Assembly: GCA_026398255.1 (NCBI GenBank)
Contig: JAPLTG010000013.1
Coordinates: 1-64,000, forward strand
DNA: 64,000 nt
Direction of reading: 5' to 3'
From: Verrucomicrobiota bacterium
GTDB lineage: Bacteria; Verrucomicrobiota; Verrucomicrobiia; Chthoniobacterales; Terrimicrobiaceae
The notes under the pieces were generated by a model, which was given only the letters and a program-made list of their open reading frames with translations, did no database searches and was not told the origin of the DNA. The position numbers were made by a program, and so were the translations under genes. How positions within the stretch are numbered: the stretch's first letter is position 1; each line of letters opens with the position of its first letter. Positions 44,863 through 52,710 of the stretch are shown here, piece by piece.

Positions 44863-45627
44863 ATGAAATTATTTACCTTCTCAATTTTGTTGTCGGCCAT
44901 GCTGGCTGGAGGCCTTTTGGCGAGTGCTTCGGACTTCAACGTGCTTGTGCTCGAGCAAATCCGCACGATGCCCGACGGCGGGGGATACGCCACGACTCGC
45001 GAGGCTCACGCGGCCTTGAACTCCTCGGTTCAACCCAGTGCTGGCTCGGTATCCATCCAGCCCGCGAAGGCGTGTCCGAGCTATTGTTCCGGCGCAACCT
45101 ATCTGGTGTTTTTAAAAACCCTGCAGGCTGCCGAGAAAAAGGGGCTCATGCCGCCGCTCGGGAGCGTCTGGGCTTCGCTCGCGCCCAAATCCTCGCCCGA
45201 TGGCGTTGGCATCTGGGGACGCTGGAATGCGAACGGCCCCGGAGCCTCGCGGCTTTTTCACGAACTCCAGCTCGGGCGGAATTTCACCAGCTACGCCGAG
45301 GCGAGGCCGGGGGATTTTTTGAAAATCTTCTGGATCGATGCGGTCGGCAAAAAAGAGCGCGGGCATCTCGTGGTTTTTCTGGGCGAGGAGGAGAAAGACG
45401 GCGAGCCGCATGTGCGCTTCTGGTCCAGCAACAAGCCGCATGGTTATGGCGAGAAGAGCGTGGCTAAAACTAAGATCGCCCGCGCCATTTTCTCCCGGCT
45501 CGAGGCGCCCTCGAATATTCGCAACCTCGCTTCGATTCCCAAGAAGGACGAGTATTTGGCGAGCTTGCTGACGCACGAGTCGAGCTTCGCCGAAGCGCTT
45601 CGGCAGAGTGGTGTCGCAGCTCCCTGA
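44863..45627 (+). CDS. Exported NlpC/P60-like protein
   Basis: 254 residues with a signal peptide ending near LLASA-S. CPSYCSGATYLVFLKTL puts a Cys at the start of a helix, and PGDFLKIFWIDAVGKKERGHLVVFLG gives the PGD turn and the catalytic-type His before a beta strand. That is the NlpC/P60 cell-wall peptidase or amidase layout. The third polar residue is not obvious. It may cleave peptidoglycan peptides. Divergent from the aminopeptidase gene. Confidence 0.65.
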   Translation: MKLFTFSILLSAMLAGGLLASASDFNVLVLEQIRTMPDGGGYATTREAHAALNSSVQPSAGSVSIQPAKACPSYCSGATYLVFLKTLQAAEKKGLMPPLGSVWASLAPKSSPDGVGIWGRWNANGPGASRLFHELQLGRNFTSYAEARPGDFLKIFWIDAVGKKERGHLVVFLGEEEKDGEPHVRFWSSNKPHGYGEKSVAKTKIARAIFSRLEAPSNIRNLASIPKKDEYLASLLTHESSFAEALRQSGVAAP

Positions 45628-45631
45628 GGCG

Positions 45632-47086
45632 CTACAACGGGAGAGTTTGGTAATCGAGGCAGAGGAAAATCGTCAACTCGCCGCCGTCGGGGAGTTGGAT
45701 TCTTCGCAGCGGTGAGACCTGTGCGAATGCACCTTTGATTGTTTGGGGCAGATCAGAGCCGAGGAACAAGGCGTTGCGACCGGCGAAGAGATTGTAGCCC
45801 TTCTGCTCGGTGAAGAATTCATCCACCACCAGATCGCTCGCCACGAAGTCCGCATACGAAGGCCAGAGGCCGAATTGGCTCGTGAGCGCGGGGGACTCGG
45901 GGACAAAGACCGGGGGATACTCGCTGCCGGCGGCTGTTTTGAAAAATACGGCCAGCACCGAGGCTTGGTCGGTATTTTCGGCAATGAGAAAACCGCCGCC
46001 GTCGCTCGCGGGAATTTCACGCGTGGCTTTGTGAACTTCCTTCGCGACGGACAACCAAACTCCTCGCATGCGACCCTCCTCGCGGATCATGACGGCGCTC
46101 TGAAGAAGCGCCAGAGCCACCACCGCCGAGCCAGCGAGAGGCATCCAACGGGAACGCGCCAAAAAGCCGATGAGGGCTGCCAGCACGGGAACCAACGCCA
46201 GCCAAGCGGGTGTCGAAAAACTCCGACCGATGAGGAATTGATACACGGCCCAGAAGGTCGGAAGGCCCGCTGCGACGAGAAGAAACCGACCCGCGCCGCG
46301 CTTGAGGCCACCGAGCACCAGCGCCGCGAGACCGGCCAGCAGGGCGAGCCCGGCGGCGAAGGAATACTCACGGAAGAACTCGACGAAGTTGCGTCCCCAG
46401 CCGCCGGGTTGAGGCCGCCACCAGGTTTGGAGGGTTCCGCCGGCGATGGGGATCCATTCGAGTTTGGCGTTCCATGCCAGAGGGCTCCAAAGCACAGCCA
46501 GCGGGAGAACAACGAGGGCCGTCAATGCCGCCCAGTCGGGTGTTTTATGGTGGCGCATGACGGCCAGTATCGTGATGCAAAAACCCAGTGGCACGAGCAC
46601 GGCTTCGTAGCGGAAGAGGCAAGCCAGTGCAAAGCAGGCGGAGGCGGGTAGCCAGTCCTTGCGGCGTCCCTCGACGGCGGAATAGGCCGCTTGCAGGCCA
46701 CCAAGAACGCAGACGAGAGTCGGCATCCAAGGGCCGACGGTCACGCTGTGCGAGTTGAAGATTGGCAGGGCGTTCAAGGCAAGGACGGTCCAAGCCGCCA
46801 CGACATCATTCGAAATGGTTCGGATCCATTGGAACGCGAGCCAACTGGCAAGGAGGGCAAACAATGGCCACGCGAAGCGGAGGATTTCCAGGGACCCGCC
46901 GGTAAAAAATCCGAGGAACCGCACGAGGTAAGCTGTGGCGGGCGGGCCATCGAAATACGCGGAGGCCAGGCGATCGCCACACATCCAGTAATAGGCCTCC
47001 TGGGGCGAGATCCCTTGGGTCGCCAGCCAGATGATCCGGATCAGTGTGAGGATTCCCAGAAAGGCCAGGATGTTTTTTGTTTTCAC
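45632..47086 (-). CDS. GT39-type membrane glycosyltransferase
   Basis: 484 residues with about 10-12 transmembrane helices. The first periplasmic loop motif QGISPQEAYYWMCGDRLASAYFDGPPATAYLVRFLG matches the PMT/ArnT superfamily (catalytic acidic residue in the D-GPP-A segment; Glu in QEAYYW). Such enzymes transfer sugars from polyprenyl phosphate donors to lipid A or proteins. Its start overlaps the stop of the PAP2 gene (ATGA), and a phosphatase acting on lipid carriers or lipid A is a sensible partner. Confidence 0.88.
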   Translation of the reverse strand: MKTKNILAFLGILTLIRIIWLATQGISPQEAYYWMCGDRLASAYFDGPPATAYLVRFLGFFTGGSLEILRFAWPLFALLASWLAFQWIRTISNDVVAAWTVLALNALPIFNSHSVTVGPWMPTLVCVLGGLQAAYSAVEGRRKDWLPASACFALACLFRYEAVLVPLGFCITILAVMRHHKTPDWAALTALVVLPLAVLWSPLAWNAKLEWIPIAGGTLQTWWRPQPGGWGRNFVEFFREYSFAAGLALLAGLAALVLGGLKRGAGRFLLVAAGLPTFWAVYQFLIGRSFSTPAWLALVPVLAALIGFLARSRWMPLAGSAVVALALLQSAVMIREEGRMRGVWLSVAKEVHKATREIPASDGGGFLIAENTDQASVLAVFFKTAAGSEYPPVFVPESPALTSQFGLWPSYADFVASDLVVDEFFTEQKGYNLFAGRNALFLGSDLPQTIKGAFAQVSPLRRIQLPDGGELTIFLCLDYQTLPL

Positions 47087-47730
47087 GGATTTAATAAATC
47101 GTGGTGGGCGCTATGGAGCTGCGGGGCGAAAACCGGAGCGAATTTTTTCCAAAGAAACCGAAGGAGGGTCACCACGCCGAGAGCACAGGCGATTCCGATG
47201 AAAGAACCGGCAAGAACATCCAGCGGCCAGTGGGATCCGACATACATGCGGCTGAACGCTACCAGAGCCGCAGGAAGAAACGCAATCCAGCCCCAGCGGC
47301 GGTAGAAGAGAAAGCACACGGTGGCCATGGCGAAAGTGTTCGCCGCATGCGAGGAGGGGAAGGACTTGCCGGTGGTGGCGGGGATTTCGATGGAGGAGGT
47401 TTTGGTTTTGAGAGGCAGGAGGATCGCCATCACGCGCGGGGTCGCTTTGGCCAGATCGATCGAGCGCACGCCAGAGAGGACTTCGTTCGGGCGGGGGCGC
47501 TGGACGCTGGATTTGAGGGTGCGGCAGACCAAGGCGTCATTGATGCCAATGGCGAGGACGGCGGAAAAAACCATCGCCCGCGCGCGGAACCCTCCAAAGA
47601 GCAGCAGGCACGCTCCGGCGATAACCACCAACGGCCACCAGGCAGCCCAACTCGACAAGGTCGCCATTACGACATCCACGATGGGATTTTTCGGCGAGTT
47701 GTTGAGGGCAATGAAGAGGCTTTGATCCAT
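47083..47730 (-). CDS. PAP2-family membrane phosphatase
   Basis: 215 residues from the ATG at 47730, about six transmembrane helices. PAP2 motifs: KSSVQRPRP (C1), FPSSHAANTFA (C2, SxH), and SRMYVGSHWPLDVLAG (C3). It probably removes phosphate from a lipid (undecaprenyl diphosphate or lipid A) at the outer face of the inner membrane. Translationally coupled to the GT39 gene through an ATGA overlap. Confidence 0.9.
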   Translation of the reverse strand: MDQSLFIALNNSPKNPIVDVVMATLSSWAAWWPLVVIAGACLLLFGGFRARAMVFSAVLAIGINDALVCRTLKSSVQRPRPNEVLSGVRSIDLAKATPRVMAILLPLKTKTSSIEIPATTGKSFPSSHAANTFAMATVCFLFYRRWGWIAFLPAALVAFSRMYVGSHWPLDVLAGSFIGIACALGVVTLLRFLWKKFAPVFAPQLHSAHHDLLNP

Positions 47731-47887
47731 GAATGGGTGGTTTGTCCCTAGAGATTGGTGGAACGACGGGTGCAGGCAAGCCTCCAGCCGCAGGGAGGGA
47801 GAGGAATCGGGTTGCCGCGAGGACCCAGTGTTGTAAAAACCCAGCATGTTCGGACACTCACCTGCGATTTTGCACACTCGCTCGGGG

Positions 47888-48367
47888 ATGAATTCCCGGC
47901 CGATGTCGATTTTCCAATCGTGGGCTTTGGTCGTTGTTTGTGCATTGCTGCTGGGCACTCTGGCTCAGGTTGTCGGCCCCCGGAGGATTCCCTGGGTGGA
48001 GGATCATTCGCGGCGGGTGGAGTTGAAGGCGGTGGCGGCTGGGATCGAAATGGTCGATGTGGCTCGTGCCAAGGAAATCGTCGAGAAGGGCGAGTTTTTG
48101 GTTTGTGATGCGCGGAAGAGCGAGGATTTCGATGCGGGCCACCTGCCCGGAGCGGTGTCGTTTCCATTCGGTAGGCACGAGGAGGCCTACAACGAACTGG
48201 CGGCGCTCTTTTCTCCGGAGCAACCCGTGATGGTTTATTGCTCAGGATTCGACTGCGACGATGCCTTGTTGCTCGCAAAATTTCTACAAGCGCAGGGAAG
48301 CACGAAGGTGGTTCTTTTTGCGGAAGGAATGTCGGGATGGAAGGGGGCGGGGCATCCGCTCGAGTGA
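47888..48367 (+). CDS. Membrane-anchored rhodanese-domain protein
   Basis: About 159 residues from the ATG at 47888 (ATGs at 47846 and 47903 are possible). N-terminal transmembrane helix (SWALVVVCALLLGTLAQVV), then a rhodanese domain: FLVCDARKSEDFDAGHLPGAVSFP, active-site loop VYCSGFDCDDALLLAKFL with the catalytic Cys, and GMSGWKGAGHPL. Likely a periplasmic sulfurtransferase or thiol carrier. One base separates its stop from the next start, coupling it to the MauE/DoxX-like gene. Confidence 0.85.
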   Translation: MNSRPMSIFQSWALVVVCALLLGTLAQVVGPRRIPWVEDHSRRVELKAVAAGIEMVDVARAKEIVEKGEFLVCDARKSEDFDAGHLPGAVSFPFGRHEEAYNELAALFSPEQPVMVYCSGFDCDDALLLAKFLQAQGSTKVVLFAEGMSGWKGAGHPLE

Positions 48368-48368
48368 T

Positions 48369-48806
48369 ATGAATCGCGTGCCAGACAACCGAAATCCTTT
48401 GTGGATCGCCCTCGAGTGGATGGCGTGCCTCGCCTTGGCGGGCGTGCTGATTGCCGCTGCGTTTCCGAAAATCTCGAATCCCGATCAGTTCGCGCTGGCA
48501 GTTTATCAATACCAACTTCTGCCCACCATGCTGGTGAACTTGGTGGCGGTCTACCTGCCATGGCTGGAGATCAGTTGCGCGGCGGCGCTGGTGGCCCTGC
48601 CTGCGGCACGGCGCGGGGCGTTGTTGATAGTGGCGGGGATGCTGGTGGTTTTTACGCTGGCAATTGCTTGGGTAGTTGTTCGAGGTCAGGCGATCCCCTG
48701 CGGGTGCTTCGGTGGGGACGATTCCGCTGAGGCGGGTTGGTGGTCGCTGGCGAGAAATTGCGGACTCCTCGCGCTGACTGCTCTTGCCCTGCGATCGACG
48801 AGGTAA
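48369..48806 (+). CDS. MauE/DoxX-like membrane protein
   Basis: 145 residues with four transmembrane helices. ALEWMACLALAGVLIAAAFPKISNPDQFALAVYQYQLLP is the DoxX/MauE opening. The C-x-C in AIPCGCFGGDD after helix 3 is typical of MauE-type proteins linked to thiol redox maturation. The one-base gap to the rhodanese gene suggests both act on the same periplasmic sulfur or disulfide chemistry. Confidence 0.8.
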   Translation: MNRVPDNRNPLWIALEWMACLALAGVLIAAAFPKISNPDQFALAVYQYQLLPTMLVNLVAVYLPWLEISCAAALVALPAARRGALLIVAGMLVVFTLAIAWVVVRGQAIPCGCFGGDDSAEAGWWSLARNCGLLALTALALRSTR

Positions 48807-48848
48807 AACTTGTATCAACGGCAGTTCTGTGTCGTTCGGAACCGAACC

Positions 48849-48970
48849 GCGAATCGAAAAATCAGGGGTAGGGGCGGCTCGCCGAGCGGACCCAAGCCTC
48901 AGGCGCGAATGCGCAGTTGGCTCAGCAGCAATTCCTCCCGCAGAGCCGCCCAGACGCAGGGGAGGTTATT
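48849..48970 (+). repeat. Dispersed repeat family A, copy 3
   Basis: CGCGAATCGAAA, GGTAGGGGCGGCTCGCCGAG, CGGACCCAA, CAGGCGCG and CTCCCGCAGAGCCGCC in the same order as at 10851-10970 and same orientation. It sits in the non-coding gap 48807-49080, which also holds block B. Confidence 0.75.
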
Positions 48971-49030
48971 TTGGCAACACCCGGGATTCTGCCTCGCTTC
49001 ACTGCCGCTCTACATGATGCCGTTCTGCGA

Positions 49031-49054
49031 ATATGTGAATGTGTGGGACCGCCC
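49031..49054 (+). repeat. Dispersed repeat block B, copy 2
   Basis: ATATGTGAATGTGTGGGAC followed by CGCCCTC, near-identical to 11164-11187 and again located shortly after a copy of repeat A. Confidence 0.6.
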
Positions 49055-49080
49055 TCTTTCTCTGAGCGCTGCGAAGCGGT

Positions 49081-50760
49081 CTAGCCGACAGGAGGAATGC
49101 GGAGCTTGTAGTCGTGGTCGATGACTTCGGCGGGCAGGGGCTGGCTCTCGGCTTCGGGAATGAGAACTTGGATATAAGCGGCGCCGTCGTGTTTCTCGAT
49201 TTTGCCGAGGATGTCGTCGAGCTCCGCTAGGGTACCGACCTTGGCAGTGAGCCATCCCTTGCAACCAAACGCTTCGGGCAGGAGGTGGTAGTTCAGTCGA
49301 GCAATGTCGTCGTAGATGTGTCCGCGATCGCTGAAAAAGTCCTCGACGCCGTAGATGTCGTTATTGAGGACGAAAATAATCGGCTTAATGCCGTAGCGTC
49401 CCATGACGCCGATTTCATTGAGGGTGAGTTGGTGGGAGCCATCGCCGGTGACCATCCAAGTGCGACCGGACTTTTTGGCGAGGCAGACGCCCAGTGTGGC
49501 CGGGGTGGCCCATCCGATGGAGCCCCAGAGTCCTTGGCCCTCGGCGCCGACTCCTTTGGGAAGAACCATGGGATTGAGGTGCATCATGCAAGTGCCCGTC
49601 TCAACCACCAGAGTGTCACCGGATTTCAGGCAACGCTGGAGGCGGGGGTAGAAGTTCGCCGAGGAGAGTTTGTCGTCGCCGTTGCCGGTGGCGGGGAGGA
49701 GGTCGATTTTTTCGGAGACGACAGGCTGGGGGCGGGTCTTCACCTTCGCGAGAAGACCCGCGAGGACATCGTCAATGGCGGTGTTCACGAAAACCTTAGT
49801 GCCGATTTGCACATGGCTGTCCCGGATGGAAATCATGCGGTTAGGGGCGAGGTTGTCGGTGAAAAGACCTGCATTCAGCTCGGCGAGGATGATTCCGCCG
49901 ATGTCCAGCACCAGGTCGGCGCTTTCGATGACCTGCTTGACGGAGGCGGGCGAAGAGAAATCGCCGTGGTAGAGGCCGATGAACTGCGGAATCGACTCGT
50001 CGAGGGAACCCTTTTCCGCAGGGGCGATGGCGGTAGGAAGGTTGATTTTGCGGAGGAGTTCATGCACCTGCGCTCGGAGGCCGTAACGGGCGGTTAGGGC
50101 GGTCACGATGGCGACGGGATTCTTTGCCGCCTCCAGGCGCAGCAAGATCGTGGCGAGAGCGCTTTCCAATTCCGCGGGAACACTCGTCTGGCGTTTGATT
50201 TCGGCGAGTGGGTTTCCAGTGACAGGAGTGCCCACGATCGGGGAATAACCCGAGAGTTCGGAGATCGCGATGTAGGCGGGCTTGCTCAGGCGCAGGGCCT
50301 CGCGGATGACGCGCTCCAGTTCCTCGACGCAGTTGGTCGGGGTGAGGACAGCTGTCACTCCCGCCGCGGCACCAGAGATCGGTAGGAAGCGGTGGTAGTT
50401 GGTGTCGCCGAGGTTGTGGTGGGTGATGAGATTCTGGATTTGGATGCGTTCGCTGGGCATCCCGACCAGATGGAAAACAGGGAGGCGGTGGGTGAGGCTG
50501 CCCATGACACCGTTGATCGCGGAAAGTTCGCCAACGCCGTAGGTGGTCGTGAGCATCGCCGCGCCGCGAATGCGCGCGTAGCCATCGGCCGCGTAGGCTG
50601 CGTTGAGTTCATTGGCGCAAACGACCCACTCGAGGCCTGGAACCTGCTCGGCGGCATCATCGATGGGAAAGGCATAATCTCCAGGCACGCCGAAAATCCT
50701 GTCGATTCCAAGTTGGGACAAGCGGGTGAGTGTGTATTGGGCGACGGTCGGGTTTTTCAT
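49081..50760 (-). CDS. ThDP-dependent 2-keto-acid decarboxylase
   Basis: 559 residues from the ATG at 50760, the length of pyruvate/indolepyruvate decarboxylases. Activating Glu in CANELNAAYAADGYARIRG, the tandem His pair in NLITHHNLGD, and the ThDP/Mg motif VTGDGSHQLTLNEIG...VLNNDIYGVE are all present. It non-oxidatively decarboxylates a 2-keto acid (pyruvate, phenylpyruvate or indolepyruvate) to an aldehyde. Substrate cannot be fixed from sequence and no alcohol dehydrogenase is adjacent. Confidence 0.92.
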   Translation of the reverse strand: MKNPTVAQYTLTRLSQLGIDRIFGVPGDYAFPIDDAAEQVPGLEWVVCANELNAAYAADGYARIRGAAMLTTTYGVGELSAINGVMGSLTHRLPVFHLVGMPSERIQIQNLITHHNLGDTNYHRFLPISGAAAGVTAVLTPTNCVEELERVIREALRLSKPAYIAISELSGYSPIVGTPVTGNPLAEIKRQTSVPAELESALATILLRLEAAKNPVAIVTALTARYGLRAQVHELLRKINLPTAIAPAEKGSLDESIPQFIGLYHGDFSSPASVKQVIESADLVLDIGGIILAELNAGLFTDNLAPNRMISIRDSHVQIGTKVFVNTAIDDVLAGLLAKVKTRPQPVVSEKIDLLPATGNGDDKLSSANFYPRLQRCLKSGDTLVVETGTCMMHLNPMVLPKGVGAEGQGLWGSIGWATPATLGVCLAKKSGRTWMVTGDGSHQLTLNEIGVMGRYGIKPIIFVLNNDIYGVEDFFSDRGHIYDDIARLNYHLLPEAFGCKGWLTAKVGTLAELDDILGKIEKHDGAAYIQVLIPEAESQPLPAEVIDHDYKLRIPPVG

Positions 50761-51217
50761 ATGGTCAGGTTCTTGATGAAGGTTTCGAGGTTTTGGTGAT
50801 GTAAAAATTTGAAACTCCACTTGTAGGGAATTACTGGATTTCGACAACCCTCGGCTTTTGCCAATGCTGTGGCGGGCTTCGATGACCGGGTAGCAGTCAT
50901 CGTCCGGGAGCAGAGAGGTGTTCGTGCTTGTTGGCATAAAGCAAAGCCAAACACTTGAACTGATTTTCATCGTCGGGAGATTCCCTGAGTGGCGTTAATC
51001 ACCGTCAACGCGGCCCACGCCCCCGTCGGCATCTGAAAGCATCTCACGCAAATCCGCGAAGCAACTGATAGGGTTGCCGTTGGCTGCGACTGAGCAGTCA
51101 GCGCGCTAGCTCTGCCCATCTGGCTCTCGCTGCCGCTACATTGGCTCGCCACCAGCCATCGAAAGTCGTTCCGACTTCCGCTACCAAGGCGTCGGTGGGA
51201 TCTGAATTCCGGGCTTT
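50761..51217. other. Intergenic region, no feature seen
   Basis: 457 bases between the decarboxylase start and the SGNH hydrolase stop. No credible coding sequence, hairpin terminator or RNA gene was recognised. The decarboxylase promoter should lie here. Confidence 0.4.
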
Positions 51218-51925
51218 TTAGGAGGCTGGAGCGTAGAGGACTTGGTCTAGGCGGGGCTTGAGGGCTTTGATCCACAGTGCATCGCCTTGGGAACTCGGGT
51301 GGAGTCCATCGGGCATGATGTCACTCGGGACGCGACCGTTTTTGTCGAGAAAGACTTCGTTGAGATCAAAGTGAAAGGTGGTTTTTCCATCGGCCAACGA
51401 GGGGAGGAGGGTGTTGGTTTGTTGGTTGATCTGTTGGAGCCTGTTGTCGGGGCCGTCGGTTCGGGGAAAGATGGAGAGCAGGATAATTTTTGAGTTTGGC
51501 AGCTTGGCGCGGAGTTTATCGCGAATGAGGGCGATTCCATTTGCGGTGACTTGGGGAGGATCTTGGCGGTGGCCGGTGTTATTGGTGCCGATCATGAGGA
51601 TGACGGCTTTCGGGGAGATGCCATCGATTTCGCCGTTGCGGAGACGCCAGAGGACATTCTCGGTTTTGTCGGCGTTGTAGCCGAGGTTGAGAATGGTTTT
51701 TCCGGGGAAAGTCTCGGAGACGATCTTGGCGGAGTCTGGGCGTTCGAGGGCTTGGGTGATTGAATCGCCGAGGAAGACGAGATCAATCGAAGTGCCCTGG
51801 TCAGTAATCTGGCGGAGTTTTGCGGCGTGGCGCGCCTCCCAGCGCTCGCCTTTCTGGGGAACGGGTGCCAAGGACGGCGGCAAAGGGTCGGCCGAGGCAG
51901 GAGTTTGCCAGAATGGAATAGTCAT
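51218..51925 (-). CDS. SGNH/GDSL hydrolase, 5' end disrupted by IS
   Basis: 235 residues from the ATG at 51925. Catalytic blocks intact: VFLGDSITQAL (Ser nucleophile), NLGYNADKTENVLWRL, LMIGTNNTGH (block III Asn), MPDGLHPSSQGD (Asp-His). PAF-acetylhydrolase-like carbohydrate/ester esterase. The natural N-terminus is cut off. Joining across the IS (one TTTGTTT copy kept) gives a GTG at 52714, overlapping the symporter stop (GTGA), and an N-terminus MKTKSSLLLAACAGI followed by MTIPFWQTPASA, a proper signal peptide. The present gene has lost that start, so export and perhaps expression are compromised. Confidence 0.85.
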   Translation of the reverse strand: MTIPFWQTPASADPLPPSLAPVPQKGERWEARHAAKLRQITDQGTSIDLVFLGDSITQALERPDSAKIVSETFPGKTILNLGYNADKTENVLWRLRNGEIDGISPKAVILMIGTNNTGHRQDPPQVTANGIALIRDKLRAKLPNSKIILLSIFPRTDGPDNRLQQINQQTNTLLPSLADGKTTFHFDLNEVFLDKNGRVPSDIMPDGLHPSSQGDALWIKALKPRLDQVLYAPAS

Positions 51926-51966
51926 GATCCCGGCGCATGCTGCTAGGAGAAGCGATGATTTTGTTT

Positions 51967-52703
51967 GGGTCTTGTCCAGTTTAGAGGGGAAAATGGCGAG
52001 TTTGCGTTAGCAGAATAGAGTAAATGTTAACACTTCGATGATTGAAACGCCACTCCGATTCTTTGAGGTGAATGAGGAATTTTTCCTTCCGGACTCCGCG
52101 AAGTTTTGCCATGCGAAACTTCGCATAACTCCAAAAAGATTCGATGCCGTTAACATGGTTTTTTCCTCTCGCGAATTCATTTTCATGGTGGTGAACGCGG
52201 TGATGTTGATAGCCATTTGTTACCAATCCATCGTAAGCCTTCCAGCCGTCGGTATAGACGTCGCTGCCTTCCACAATTCGCCCTTGAAGAATTGGCATAA
52301 GCTCTGCCCTGGAACAGTTTTTGACGACACTCAAAAACACTCTTCCTTGTCGTTTGTGCAGGCCCAGAACAGGGATTTTACCAGACGCTCCTCTTCCCCT
52401 TTTGCCACGAACCCTCCTGGGTCCGAAATAGCTTTCATCTACTTCAATATCCCCGACAAACGGCTTGGATTCCTCGATGGCCATATCCACTGTCCGGTCA
52501 CGAAGCAAACTGTAAATTCGCTGCGTAGTCTTGTGGTTGACCCCGTTCAAAACCGCTGCGGAAAGGGCTGGTATATCTACGCAAAAACACTTCAGAATCT
52601 TTCGAAATTTGACCTCCGAAATGTGTGACTTTTTTATATACTTGTTTTTCAATGATGGTGAATGTTTTAACCATATTCATTGTTTCTAAACTGGACAAGA
52701 CCC
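51967..52703 (-). mobile_element. IS1595-like insertion sequence (737 bp)
   Basis: Bounded by 19-bp perfect inverted repeats and a 7-bp direct repeat. It carries a single ISXO2-like transposase gene on the minus strand with only 14 bases beyond its stop. The element is AT-richer than its flanks. It lies exactly at the junction of the symporter stop and the SGNH hydrolase start. Confidence 0.92.
51981..52652 (-). CDS. IS1595 family (ISXO2-like) transposase
   Basis: 223 residues. GDIEVDESYFGPRRVRGKRGRG is the DDE-type ISXO2 opening (first Asp in VDES), followed by SDVYTDGWKAYDGL (second Asp) and HVNGIESFWSYAKFRMAKLRG (Asn/Glu at the third position, as in IS1595 relatives). EWRFNHR is the conserved tail. 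Intact length, so the copy may be active. The N-terminal zinc-ribbon of longer relatives is absent. Confidence 0.92.
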   Translation of the reverse strand: MKNKYIKKSHISEVKFRKILKCFCVDIPALSAAVLNGVNHKTTQRIYSLLRDRTVDMAIEESKPFVGDIEVDESYFGPRRVRGKRGRGASGKIPVLGLHKRQGRVFLSVVKNCSRAELMPILQGRIVEGSDVYTDGWKAYDGLVTNGYQHHRVHHHENEFARGKNHVNGIESFWSYAKFRMAKLRGVRKEKFLIHLKESEWRFNHRSVNIYSILLTQTRHFPL

Positions 52704-52710
52704 TTTGTTT

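Larger units (their letters stand above)
51960..52710. repeat. IS terminal inverted repeats and target duplication
   Basis: Left end 51967 begins GGGTCTTGTCCAGTTTAGA, and the right end (to 52703) is its exact reverse complement over the same 19 bases. The 7-mer TTTGTTT directly flanks both sides (51960-51966 and 52704-52710), the expected mark of transposition. Reported IS1595 duplications are usually 8 bp, so 7 is slightly short. Confidence 0.9.
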
